From NCBI GenBank assembly GCA_964344215.1, contig CAYFMP010000031.1, positions 1-38,325 on the forward strand: DNA of 38,325 nucleotides, read 5' to 3'. The stretch comes from CAYFMP01 sp964344215. GTDB lineage: Bacteria; Pseudomonadota; Alphaproteobacteria; Rhodospirillales; Casp-alpha2. Under the pieces are notes generated by a model. That model made no database searches. It saw only the letters and a program-made list of their open reading frames with translations, and was not told the origin of the DNA. The translations under genes were made by a program, and so were the position numbers. This document shows, piece by piece, positions 1-9,300 of the stretch. Numbering within the stretch: the stretch's first letter is position 1; every line of letters starts with the position of its first letter.

Positions 1-499
1 CGGCGTCGAACGGGACTTCGACCGCGCCGTCGAATACCTGCGGATGGCGGCGGACAAGGGATCTATTCGCTCCCAATACTCGCTGGGCAAACTGTACGCG
101 GCCGGTTTGAGCGTCGAACAGAGCGACGCCGAGGCCTTCAGGTGGATCAAGAAAGCGGCCGAGAGCGGCTTCGACAAGGCCCAGTACAACCTCGGAAAGA
201 TATATCGCGACGGCCGCGGCGTCGCGGCCGACCCGAAAGCGGCCGCCCAGTGGTTCCTTAGCGCCGCCGAGCAGGGGTATGCGAAGGCGCAGAACCACAT
301 CGGAGTGCGCCTGGCCAGAGGCGAGGGCGTCGCCAAGGACGAAGTCCGGGCCCTCATGTGGTTGACCCTGGCCGCCGCCAAGGGACACTCGTCGGCCAAG
401 CAGAACCGCAACGATCTCGCGGCACGGCTGACGTCGGCTGAGGTCGCCGAAGCGCAGCGGTTGGCGCGGGCCTGGACGCCGAAAGCCGGTGCCGACTGA
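1..499 (+). CDS. Sel1-repeat protein, 3' part only
   Basis: The reading frame is open from base 2 and the true start lies outside the window, so the protein is 5'-truncated. What remains (about 165 residues) is a run of Sel1-like repeats: alpha-hairpins with the pattern A..W..KAAE.G...AQ..LG..Y..G.GV, seen at least three times (around bases 26-130, 131-240 and 240-350), then a last repeat with MWLTLAAAKGH and a basic helical tail ending in ARAWTPKAGAD. Sel1 repeats are protein-protein interaction scaffolds, often in secreted or periplasmic proteins of signalling and cell-envelope pathways. The partner cannot be read from the sequence. The gene runs in the same direction as the following secreted protein and the glycosyltransferase block but is separated from them by about 150 bases. 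Confidence 0.9.
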   Translation, partial: GVERDFDRAVEYLRMAADKGSIRSQYSLGKLYAAGLSVEQSDAEAFRWIKKAAESGFDKAQYNLGKIYRDGRGVAADPKAAAQWFLSAAEQGYAKAQNHIGVRLARGEGVAKDEVRALMWLTLAAAKGHSSAKQNRNDLAARLTSAEVAEAQRLARAWTPKAGAD

Positions 500-647
500 G
501 ACGAAGGCGACGATATGGCGTGCGGGGCCTTGAGCGGCGAGCGGCATCGCACCGACAGACCGAACCGGTAGCGTATCGATGGCGGTTGCGTTCGGGCGAG
601 TTCGACGGAATACTTGGACAGGCATTCAGAAAGAACGAGAGTTTACG

Positions 648-1229
648 ATGTTGACAATGACCAACCGGGTGCAAGCGCTGTATCGTATGGTGCGGCGTAT
701 GTGGATCGGGCTGCCGGCGCTGGCCTTGCTGCTGAGCGCCGGCGTCGCTGCCGCCGATTCCGGTATCGAGAGGTTTTACGGGCATTTCGTCGGCCAAGCG
801 CTGATCGATACCGATGGCGAGGTCACCAAACGCGATCTCGACGTCGCCATCGCGCCGTATAAGAAGGGCTTCACGGTCGAATGGTCGACGACCCGCCACA
901 AGGCGGGTGGCAAGGTCAAGAAATCTTCCTACAAGGTCAATTTCAAGAAATCGAAACGCTCCGGAATCTTTTCGTCGGCCATGCGCGTCAACAAGTTCGG
1001 GTCCGAAAAACCGCTCGATCCGTTGGCCGGCGATCCCTACCTCTGGGGACAGATCGACGGCGACACGCTGGTTATTCATTCGCTGCTGATTCTCGACGAC
1101 GGCGGTTATGAAATGCAGACCTACGAGCGGACGCTGAGCGAAGGCGGCATGGACTTGCGTTTCTCGCGTGTGCGCAATGGGCTGATCCTCAAGGCGATCA
1201 CCGCGAAACTCAAAAAAGAAGCAAATTGA
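648..1229 (+). CDS. Secreted protein of unknown function
   Basis: A 193-residue protein with a clear Sec signal peptide: basic start (residues 7-17 contain four Arg), a hydrophobic core WIGLPALALLLSAGVA and likely cleavage near residue 35 (VAA-AD). I chose ATG 648 because GAGAG lies 9-14 bases upstream and this start puts the signal peptide at the N-terminus; an upstream in-frame ATG at 579 would add 23 unlikely residues. The mature part is small and rich in Lys and aromatic residues (GFTVEWST, KVKKSSYKVNFKKSKRSGIF), with short alternating segments suggesting a beta-rich fold such as a lipocalin or barrel-like periplasmic domain; that is inference. I recognise no named family. It precedes the glycosyltransferase block by about 100 bases and may or may not belong to it. 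Confidence 0.8.
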   Translation: MLTMTNRVQALYRMVRRMWIGLPALALLLSAGVAAADSGIERFYGHFVGQALIDTDGEVTKRDLDVAIAPYKKGFTVEWSTTRHKAGGKVKKSSYKVNFKKSKRSGIFSSAMRVNKFGSEKPLDPLAGDPYLWGQIDGDTLVIHSLLILDDGGYEMQTYERTLSEGGMDLRFSRVRNGLILKAITAKLKKEAN

Positions 1230-1331
1230 TCGAGCTTCAAAGGGAATGGACAAAACGACGGATGTTTCCGAAATGGTTATTTTCGTTAACTAATTAGGAT
1301 ATATACCCAAGCGCTCTGCCCGGGAGGGGCC

Positions 1332-2564
1332 ATGCCACGCCCATCCAACAAACGAAAAGTCTTGATCTACAGCCACGACTCGTTCGGACTCGGCCATCTG
1401 AAGCGGTGCCGGACCATCGCCCATTCGCTGGTCGAACACCGTCAGGACGTCTCAGTCCTGATTCTGTCCGGTTCGCCGATCATCGGCAGCTTCGATTTCC
1501 GCTCGCGGGTCGATTTCGTCCGCATTCCGGGCGTCATCAAGCTCAGAAGCGGCGGTTATACGCCGCTCGGTCTCGACATCGGCGTCGACCAGGCGGTGGC
1601 GATCCGCGAATCGATCATCCGTCAGACCGCCGAGGTGTTCTCCCCCGATATCTTCCTGGTCGACAAGGAGCCGCTGGGCCTGCGCGGCGAGGCCAAGAGC
1701 ACGCTGGCCATGCTCAAACGCCACGGCACCCGTCTGGTGCTGGGGCTGCGCGACGTCATGGATTCGCCGGAGAACCTGGCCGCCGAGTGGAAGCGCAAGC
1801 GGGCCGCCGCGGTGCTGGCCGACTTCTATGACGACATCTGGGTCTACGGCCTGGAGAGCATCTGCCGGCCGCTCGAGGGAATCGAGGTCGCCGACGGGGT
1901 CACCGAAAAACTGCACTACACCGGCTACCTGCGCCGTTCCTCGACGGCCGCCGCGCAACCGACCACATTCGATCCGCAGCAGATCCAGGAGCCCTATATC
2001 CTGGTGACGCCGGGCGGCGGCGGCGACGGCGCCGGCATGGTCGATTGGGTGCTGCGCGCCTACGAACATGATCGCTCCATCCCGCATACGTCGCTGATCA
2101 TGTTCGGACCGTTCATGCACGTCGATCTGCAGACCGAATTCAAGCAACGGGTCGATTGCCTGCCTCGGGTCCATGCGGCGACCTTCGACGCCAACCTGGA
2201 AAATCTCGTCCTCAACGCCATCGGCGTCATCGGCATGGGCGGTTACAACACGTTTTGCGAAATCCTGTCGTTCGACAAACCGAGCCTCATCGTGCCTCGT
2301 ACCGTGCCGAGGCTCGAGCAGTACATTCGGGCGTCGCGGGCCGAGCAGCTCGGGCTGGTGACGATGCTGGCCGACGACGGCGAGCGCGACCCGCAACGCA
2401 TGGCGCGGGCGATCAGGGATTTGCCGATGCGGCCGAAACCCTCGGAAATACATATCCCCGGCCTGCTCGACGGACTGTCGGCGATCAACGCCACCGTCGA
2501 TCAGTGGTTCAGCGTTCCCGGCCGGACGCCGATCAAGCTTTCCCTGGTCCACCAAGAGAGTTGA
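1332..2564 (+). CDS. MurG-like glycosyltransferase (GT28-type fold)
   Basis: A 410-residue predicted GT-B glycosyltransferase. The N-terminal motif SHDSFGLGHLKRCRTIAHSL (residues 14-33) is the glycine-rich G.GH..R loop of MurG/COG4671-type enzymes; the C-terminal half has the phosphate-binding glycine loop VTPGGGGDGAG and the sugar-nucleotide motif GMGGYNTFCEIL, followed by a proline/arginine segment (VPRTVPRLEQ) typical of this group. It should transfer a sugar from an activated nucleotide sugar, probably in the cytoplasm or at the inner face of the membrane; donor and acceptor are unknown. GGGAGGGG lies 7-14 bases before ATG 1332. It is the first gene of a four-glycosyltransferase run: the next gene starts one base after its stop. 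The last gene of the run (4943-6064) is a shorter relative with the same GGYNT motif. Confidence 0.88.
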   Translation: MPRPSNKRKVLIYSHDSFGLGHLKRCRTIAHSLVEHRQDVSVLILSGSPIIGSFDFRSRVDFVRIPGVIKLRSGGYTPLGLDIGVDQAVAIRESIIRQTAEVFSPDIFLVDKEPLGLRGEAKSTLAMLKRHGTRLVLGLRDVMDSPENLAAEWKRKRAAAVLADFYDDIWVYGLESICRPLEGIEVADGVTEKLHYTGYLRRSSTAAAQPTTFDPQQIQEPYILVTPGGGGDGAGMVDWVLRAYEHDRSIPHTSLIMFGPFMHVDLQTEFKQRVDCLPRVHAATFDANLENLVLNAIGVIGMGGYNTFCEILSFDKPSLIVPRTVPRLEQYIRASRAEQLGLVTMLADDGERDPQRMARAIRDLPMRPKPSEIHIPGLLDGLSAINATVDQWFSVPGRTPIKLSLVHQES

Positions 2565-2565
2565 C

Positions 2566-3834
2566 GTGGACCGCGCCGTCGCCTTCGTCCTCAAGGGCTA
2601 TCCCAGGCTCTCGGAAACCTTCATCGCTCAGGAAATCCACGCCCTCGAGCGGCGCGGCCTCGACATCCGCCTCTATTCCATGCGTCTGCCGACAGATCCG
2701 CACGTCCACCCCATGCACGCCGAGATCAAGGCGGCCGTCACCTATCTGCCGGAATACCTCTATCGCGAGCCGGCCCGGGTGTGGCGGGCATGGCGGGCGC
2801 TCAGGCGATCGAACCGGTACGCGGCGGCGCGCCGGCAATGGCTCACCGACCTCGGCCGCGACCCGACGCCCAACCGGATGCGGCGTTTCGGACAGGCCCT
2901 GGTGTTGGCCCACGAACTGCCGCCCGAGGTCGACTGGATCCATGCTCATTTCCTGCACACGCCGGCTTCGGTCGCCCGTTACGCGGCGATGCTGACCGGT
3001 TTGCCGTGGAGTTGTTCGGCCCACGCCAAGGACATCTGGACCCTGCCCGAGTGGGAGAAGGCCGAGAAGCTCTCCGATGCGCGGTGGCTGGTGACGTGCA
3101 CCAGATACAATGCCGACCATCTGGCCGCCCTGGCCCCCCAACCGGACTGCGTCGAGCTCGTCTATCACGGTCTCGACTTCTCGCGCTTCGCCGAACCGCC
3201 GCCGGCTCGGCCGGCCCGCGACGGGGCCGACCCCAACGACCCGGTGGTGATCGTATCGGTCGGCCGGGCGGTTGCGAAGAAGGGCTATGCCGACCTCCTC
3301 GACGCACTCGCCCGGGTGCCCGACGACCTCAATTGGCGGATGGTCCATATCGGCGGCGGCGCCTTGCTCGACAAGCTCAAGGCGCAAGCCCGGCGGCTCG
3401 GGCTGGAGGAGCGGATCGAATGGCTGGGACCGAGGGCGCAGGCCGACGTGCTGAATAACTACGCCGCGGCCGATTTGTTCGTGCTGGCCAGCCGCATCGC
3501 CCCCGACGGCGACCGCGACGGCCTGCCCAACGTGTTGATGGAAGCGCAGAGCCAGGGTCTGGCGTGCCTGGCGACACGGGTGTCGGCGGTACCGGAATTG
3601 ATCATCGACGGAATGACCGGCGTTCTGGTCGAGACCGGTGACATCGCGGCCTTGGCCGACGCCCTGGCGCGGTTGATCGGCGACCCGCACTTGCGCCTGT
3701 CGCTCGGCAAGGCGGGCATGAAACGGGTGCGGGCGGAGTTCACCTGTGAAAAGGGTATCGACATCCTGGCGCGGCGTTTCGGCCTGCGCCCGGTAGGGAC
3801 GGACGATTGCGAATCGCGTTTTATGCGCCATTGA
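2566..3834 (+). CDS. GT4-family glycosyltransferase
   Basis: A 422-residue GT-B retaining glycosyltransferase. The N-terminus (FVLKGYPRLSETFIAQEI) matches the colanic-acid type WcaL/AmsK group, where P.LSETFI..E is characteristic. The C-terminal Glycos_transf_1 domain (from about residue 225) has IVSVGRAVAKKGYADLLDAL, HIGGG, the IEWLGP segment and the DGLPNVLMEAQSQGL motif; here the first acidic residue of the usual E-x7-E pair is Asp, a conservative change. It probably adds a hexose during assembly of a surface polysaccharide or glycolipid. It starts with GTG at 2566, directly after the TGA of the preceding gene, with AGAGAG at 2555-2560 as ribosome-binding site. Its end overlaps the next gene by 28 bases, indicating translational coupling. 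Confidence 0.9.
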   Translation: MDRAVAFVLKGYPRLSETFIAQEIHALERRGLDIRLYSMRLPTDPHVHPMHAEIKAAVTYLPEYLYREPARVWRAWRALRRSNRYAAARRQWLTDLGRDPTPNRMRRFGQALVLAHELPPEVDWIHAHFLHTPASVARYAAMLTGLPWSCSAHAKDIWTLPEWEKAEKLSDARWLVTCTRYNADHLAALAPQPDCVELVYHGLDFSRFAEPPPARPARDGADPNDPVVIVSVGRAVAKKGYADLLDALARVPDDLNWRMVHIGGGALLDKLKAQARRLGLEERIEWLGPRAQADVLNNYAAADLFVLASRIAPDGDRDGLPNVLMEAQSQGLACLATRVSAVPELIIDGMTGVLVETGDIAALADALARLIGDPHLRLSLGKAGMKRVRAEFTCEKGIDILARRFGLRPVGTDDCESRFMRH

Positions 3835-4946
3835 AATGGCCCGGCCACCCGGTCCCGTCCGGGGATCGACTGATTGCCCGGCTGCTGATGCGGGCGCTCG
3901 AGGAGGCCGGCCACGAGGTCGAACTGGCGAGCCGGTTTCGGAGCTTCGATCCGGCCACCGCGGACGGCCGTCAGGCGCGTATCGAAGCGCTTGGTCTGAG
4001 GTTGGCGGAACGCTTGGTGCGCCGCTATCGTGCGTTGCCGGAGGCGGCCAGGCCGCGGCTCTGGTTCACCTATCACATCTATCACAAGGCGCCCGATTGG
4101 CTTGGCCCCGCCGTCGCCGACGCCCTTCATATTCCCTACGTCGTCGCCGAAGCGTCTTTTGCGCCGAAACAGCAGGGCGGCCCCTGGGACAGCGGATGCG
4201 CCGCCGCCCGCGCCGCCATCCGCCGGGCCGACCTGATCGTCGGCATGGACCAAACCGACGCCGGCTGCGTCTTGCCGCTGCTGGCCGGACCGGACCGTTA
4301 CCTGGCGCTGAAGCCGTTTATCGATTCGGAACCTTTCGATGCAGCCCGGCGGCAGCGCAACCGCCATCGCCGGTCGCTGGCCGGCCGCCTCCAACTCGAC
4401 GGGGGGACGCCGTGGCTGCTTGCGGTGGCGATGATGCGGCCGGGCGACAAGGTCGAGTACTATGAGGTCCTGGGGAGCGACTTGTCAAGACTGCTCGACC
4501 GGCGGTGGCGCCTGCTGGTGGTCGGCGGCGGCCCGGCCGAGGCAGACGTCAGGCAGGTTCTGGCCGGGCTCGGCGACCGGGTCGCCTGGCTCGGTCTTCG
4601 CGAGCGCGGCGAACTCGCCGGAATATACGCGGCCTGCGACGGTTTCGTGTGGCCGGCCATCAAGGAATCGCCGGGGATGTGCTTCTTGGAAGCGCAAGCT
4701 GCCGGCCTGCCGGTGGTCGGCGGCAGAGCCGGCGGCGTGCCCGAAGTGGTCGAGGACGGCTCCGGCGGATACCTGACGGAGCCGGGCGATCCGGGAGATT
4801 TCGCGAGTGCGGTCGCTCGCCTGCTCGACGACGCGGCAAATCGGGCGGCCATGGGCGAGGCGGCGAGCGCCTACGTCGAAGCCCACCATACGGCGGCGGC
4901 GGCCAGCCGAGTGCTCGACGAAGCGCTGCGGAGGCTGGCCAATTGA
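3807..4946 (+). CDS. GT4-family glycosyltransferase
   Basis: A 379-residue GT-B glycosyltransferase. It opens with RIAFYAPLKWPGHPVPSGDR, an N-terminal Rossmann strand plus a glycine/proline loop, and carries a C-terminal GT4 domain: LLAVAMMRPGDKVEYYEVL, LLVVGGGPAEADVRQVL, VAWLGLRERGELAGIYAACD and the complete E-x7-E motif ESPGMCFLEAQAAGLPVV followed by GGVPEVVEDG. The start is TTG 3807, inside the end of the previous gene, because the conserved first strand begins immediately after it and no later start would preserve it. Donor and acceptor are not predictable from sequence. It sits third in the glycosyltransferase run and ends in a TTGA overlap with the fourth, so all four are likely made from one transcript. 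Confidence 0.87.
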   Translation: MRIAFYAPLKWPGHPVPSGDRLIARLLMRALEEAGHEVELASRFRSFDPATADGRQARIEALGLRLAERLVRRYRALPEAARPRLWFTYHIYHKAPDWLGPAVADALHIPYVVAEASFAPKQQGGPWDSGCAAARAAIRRADLIVGMDQTDAGCVLPLLAGPDRYLALKPFIDSEPFDAARRQRNRHRRSLAGRLQLDGGTPWLLAVAMMRPGDKVEYYEVLGSDLSRLLDRRWRLLVVGGGPAEADVRQVLAGLGDRVAWLGLRERGELAGIYAACDGFVWPAIKESPGMCFLEAQAAGLPVVGGRAGGVPEVVEDGSGGYLTEPGDPGDFASAVARLLDDAANRAAMGEAASAYVEAHHTAAAASRVLDEALRRLAN

Positions 4947-6064
4947 CCCGGCGGGTGCTTTTTTACGTTCAGCACCTGCTCGGTGTCGGCCACGTCAGGC
5001 GGGCCGCCGTCATTGTCCGCGCCATGGCGGCGGCCGGGCACGAGGTTAGCGTGGCGCTGGGTGGCCTACCGGTCCGCAACGTCGATTTCGGGCGCGCCCG
5101 CATCGTCCGGCTGGCGCCGGTGCGGACCGCCGACTCGAGTTTCGATCTTTTGCTCGACGCCGACGGCGCCCCCGTCGATGAGGCCTGGCGACGCCGCCGC
5201 AAGGGCCAGCTGCTCGATGTTTTCGAACAGACCGCGCCCGATGTCCTGATGATCGAGTTGTTCCCGTTCGGCCGCCGCCAGTTTCGCTTCGAACTCCTGC
5301 CGCTGGTAGAGGCCGCCGAAGGGCGGGCGTGCATCGTCTCGTCGGTCCGCGACGTTCTCGTCCGCAAGGACGATGCGGCCAAGAACCGTGACGTAGTAAA
5401 CACCGCGCGGCGCTGGTTCGAGCGCATATTCGTGCATGGCGACCCGGCGGTGATTCCGTTTACCGATACCTTTCCGGAGGCCGAAGCGCTGTCCGACAAG
5501 CTCGTCTATACGGGGTACGTGGCCGAGGATGCCGAGCCGCCGGACCCGGCCGGTGCCGGCGACGTTGTTGTCTCGGTCGGCGGTGGCGCCATCGGTGCGG
5601 ACCTGCTGCGCACGGCCATCGCCGCCCGTCCGCTGGGTCGCCTGGCCACCGCCCGGTGGCGCCTGTTGGCCGGCGACAACCTGCCGGACGGCGTGTTCGA
5701 GGAACTGCAGGCGGGGGCGCCGGAAGGTGTCGCCGTCGAACGGGCTCGGCCGGATTTCAGGCGGTTGCTCGCGAGCGCCCGCCTGTCGATCTCGCAAGGC
5801 GGCTACAACACCGTGATGGACGTGCTCCGATCAAGTTGCCGAAGCGTCGTCGTGCCGTTCGCGGAGGCCGGCGAGAGCGAGCAGACCCACCGCGCCCTGG
5901 TTTTCCAGAATCGCGGGTTGATGACCGTCCTCGATGCCGGGTCGCTTGGCCCCGAGAGCCTGGCCGCCGCCGCCGATGAAGCGATGAACAAACCGCCTCC
6001 CGATCCCGGTCAATTGGATATGAACGGCGCCGATGAGACGGCCCGGCTCATCGGCGAACTCTAG
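4943..6064 (+). CDS. MurG-like glycosyltransferase, second copy type
   Basis: A 373-residue GT28-type enzyme. TTG 4943 overlaps the TGA of the upstream gene (TTGA); the frame stays open far upstream, but the conserved N-terminus RRVLFYVQHLLGVGHVRRAAVI, with the G.GH.RR loop, begins here. The C-terminal domain has VVVSVGGGAIGADLL (glycine-rich nucleotide-binding loop) and SQGGYNTVMDVLRSSCRSVVVPF, matching the GGYNT motif of the first gene in the run. The catalytic region also has SSVRDVLVRKDD, comparable to GLRDVMDSPEN in the first gene, so the two are divergent members of one family, both unlike canonical MurG. It probably transfers a sugar onto a lipid-linked or protein acceptor. The two MurG-like enzymes bracket two GT4 enzymes, an arrangement consistent with an ordered oligosaccharide pathway (inference). 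Confidence 0.85.
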   Translation: MTRRVLFYVQHLLGVGHVRRAAVIVRAMAAAGHEVSVALGGLPVRNVDFGRARIVRLAPVRTADSSFDLLLDADGAPVDEAWRRRRKGQLLDVFEQTAPDVLMIELFPFGRRQFRFELLPLVEAAEGRACIVSSVRDVLVRKDDAAKNRDVVNTARRWFERIFVHGDPAVIPFTDTFPEAEALSDKLVYTGYVAEDAEPPDPAGAGDVVVSVGGGAIGADLLRTAIAARPLGRLATARWRLLAGDNLPDGVFEELQAGAPEGVAVERARPDFRRLLASARLSISQGGYNTVMDVLRSSCRSVVVPFAEAGESEQTHRALVFQNRGLMTVLDAGSLGPESLAAAADEAMNKPPPDPGQLDMNGADETARLIGEL

Positions 6065-6123
6065 TCGGCCGCCGCCGCCGGCAATCGACGGCAGTAAACC
6101 GATCTGCGAACGGCTGTGTCAAC

Positions 6124-6153
6124 TTGACACCCTCTACCCGGGCGGAGAATACT
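6124..6153 (+). promoter_or_regulatory. Possible sigma-70 promoter ahead of the ABC-sensor fusion gene
   Basis: TTGACA at 6124-6129 and AATACT at 6148-6153 are separated by 18 bases. This is the only good match in the 292-base gap between the last glycosyltransferase and the fusion gene, and it would give a 5' leader of about 195 bases. The gap holds no convincing gene. It implies that the fusion gene can be transcribed separately from the glycosyltransferases. Confidence 0.4.
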
Positions 6154-6356
6154 CGGTTGCGCGGGAATTAGAGCGTCGGTCGGCAAGCGGCGCCGTTTCC
6201 CGCAGGGGGGGTGCGACGAAAAACCTGTTGGAGAGACGGTCCACCCCGGCATCGGTTCAGGGCCGGAACCGGAGTTCGCGCCGATCCGGACAGACAATGG
6301 ATCACGAACGAAATACCTTTGCCATCACGAAAAAGTAGGATTTGGGGAGAGGGTTG

Positions 6357-9300
6357 ATGGAAAGCGGTGTCTTTGGGTTCATAACCAGGTACAGCAAGAA
6401 AGAACAGGTCATTCTGCTGATCATCATCGCGGTGGCCTTCCCCTTTCTCTACATGTCCTTCGATCTTCCGAAGATGATCATCAACAAGGCGATCGGCGGC
6501 GAGGATTTTCCGGTCGAGGTCCTGGGCATCGAGTTCGAACAGGTCCCCTACCTGATGCTGCTCAGTTGCATCTTCCTGTCGCTGGTCCTCATCAACGGCG
6601 GCTTCAAGTACTTCATCAACGTCTACCGGGGCGCCATGGGCGAACGCATGCTGCGCCGGCTGCGTTACCAGCTGATCGAACGGGTCATGCGATTCCCGTT
6701 GCCGCATTTCCGCAACGTCTCGCAGGGCGAGGTGGTCGCCATCGTCACCACGGAAACCGAGCCCCTGGGCGGTTTTATCGGCGAAGCCTTCTCGTTGCCG
6801 GCCTTCCAGGGCGGCACGCTGTTGACCATCCTGGCCTTCATGTTCGTTCAGGACTGGCTGCTCGGGCTCGCCGCGATCGCGCTGTATCCGGTCCAGATGT
6901 ACGCCATCCCGAAGCTGCAGCGCCGCGTAAACCTGTTGGCCAAGGAGCGGGTAGCCACCGCACGTAAGATATCCGAACGGGTCAGCGAAGTCGTCTCCGG
7001 CGTCCACGAGATCCATGCCAACGACACCAGCCAGTTCGAGTTGGCCGATTTCAGCCAACGCCTCGGCAAGATCTTCGGCATTCGCCTCGACATCTACCGC
7101 AAGAAGTTCTTCATCAAGTTCCTTAACAACTTCCTGGCCCAGGTGACCCCATTCTTCTTCTATTCCATCGGCGGCTATTTCGTTATTCAGGGCGATCTTT
7201 CGTTCGGCGCCCTGGTCGCCGTGCTGGCCGCCTACAAGGACCTGGCGTCGCCGTGGAAAGAGCTTCTCACCTATTACCAGCGGATGGAGGATTCGCGGAT
7301 CAAGTACCAGCAACTGGTCGAGCGCTTCCAGCCACCGAACATGCTGGAAGAGGACATGCTGTTGCCTCGCGAGAGCGTGGAGACCGAACTCACCGGTTCG
7401 CTGGTCGCCAACAACGTCAGCCTCGAGGAAGAGGAGGGGACCAAGGTCGTGGCCGGGGCCTCTTTCTCTTTCGACGTCGACGATCACGTCGCCCTGGTCG
7501 GCGCCGCCGGCAGCGGCAAGAACGAGGTCGCCAAGCTGATGTCGAGGCAGGTATTTCCGACCGGCGGCTCGATTGCGGTCAACGGCGTCAATCTGAACGA
7601 GGTTCCCGAGGCCGTGACCGGCCGCCAGTTCGGCTACATCGACCCCGAAGTCTACATCTCGGCCGGCACCATCCGCGACAACCTCTATTACGTGCTGAAG
7701 AACTATCCACGCGGCGAGGCGGCCGAAATCGATCCCGACGCCCGCCGCGACGAAGGCGAATCGGCCGCCTCGGGCAATTCGGTATTGGATGTCAACGCCG
7801 ACTGGATCGATTACGGGGCGCTCGGCGTCGACGGTCCAGAGGGTCTGCGCGGAAAAGCCATCGAGGCCTTGCAGGTTGTCGGCCTGGAGCAGGATATCTT
7901 CGATCTCGGCTTGCGCCGCGTCGTCGACCCGGAACGGAACCCGAAGCTCGCCGAAGGCATTCTGAAAGCCCGTAAGACCCTCCACGAACGCCTCGACGAT
8001 CCATCGATCGCCGATCTGGTGCAGGTGTTCGACGAGAGCAAGTACAACGTCAACGCCTCGGTCGCCGAAAACATCCTGTTCGGAACCCCGGTCGACGACC
8101 AGTTCGACGTCGAGAACCTGGGCGAGAACGAATACGTTCAGGCCGCCCTCGAGAAGGTCGGGCTCAGTACCACGTTTCTGGAAATGGGTGTCAATATCGC
8201 CAGCGTCATGGTCGAGCTGTTCAAGGACCTGCCGCCGGGCCACGAATTCTTCGAGCGTTTCGGTTTCATCGACGCCGACGAGCTGTCCGACTTCCAGCGC
8301 ATCATCAACCTGGCCGGCAATAGGGGCGTCGAAGGGCTCGAAGGCGAGGATCGCGAACGCATCGCCGACCTGCCGTTCAAGCTGATCGTGGCACGCCACC
8401 GCCTCGACCTGATCGACGACGCGATGCAGGAGAAGCTGCTGGAAACCCGCCGAGTGTTCGCCGAGACCCTGCCCGACGAAGTGCGCGACTCGATCGCCTT
8501 CTTCGACATCGAGAAATACAATGCCGCAGCCAGCGTTCTCGACAACGCGCTGTTCGGTAAGGTCGCCGCCGACAAGGCCGACGGCCAGGCCCGTGTCGTC
8601 GAACTGGTGACGCGGACCATCGACGATTTGGGGCTGCGGCCCGAGGTCCTGGAGATCGGCCTCGACTACGACGTCGGCATCGGCGGCAAGCGCCTGACCC
8701 AGGCGCAGCGCCAGAAGCTGGGCATCGCCCGCGGGTTGCTGAAGAACCCGAAGATGATGATCGTCAACGATTCGACCGCCGCCCTGCCGAAGCCGGAACA
8801 GGAAAGCGTGCTCGACGCCGTCAAGAAAGCCCGCGAAGGAGCCGGATTGGTTTGGGTGACCGACGACCCCGATAGCGTGGCTGCGTTCGAAGTCGTCATG
8901 GCCGCCGACAGCGGCCGTATCAACGAACAGAAACGCGAAGGCGCCGCCCCGGCAGCGGCACCGGCAGCGGTGCCGGAGGAAGCCGGCAGCGAACTTGGCC
9001 AGGACGTCGAGATCCTGGCCGGCATACCGTTCTTCGCCGGACTGGATCGCTCCAAGCTGAAGCTGTTGGCCTTCACGAGTGATCGCCAGACCCTGGAGGA
9101 TGGGGAAATCCTGTTCAAGCAGGGCGAGCCGGGCGAAATGGCCTACGTCGTCGTCGAGGGCGGTTTCGACATCCTGGTCGATACCGACGATGGACCGCTG
9201 AAAGTGGCGTCGAATTCGGCCGGCGACGTCACCGGCGAACTAGCGCTGTTGTGCGACGCTCCGCGGACGGCGACGTTGAAGGCGGTCGGGCAGACCATCG

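Noticed and set aside
1277..1305. Promoter before the first glycosyltransferase (TTATTT ... TATATA)
   Set aside because: The AT-rich stretch is suggestive but the -35 match is poor.
4505..4942. Upstream extension of the fourth glycosyltransferase
   Set aside because: The frame is open but overlaps the third glycosyltransferase; extension residues are Arg/Gly-rich shadow sequence and the conserved N-terminus starts at 4943.
6168..8399. A 743-codon open frame on the minus strand
   Set aside because: Antisense to the ABC-sensor fusion; composition is typical of shadow frames and no motif is seen.
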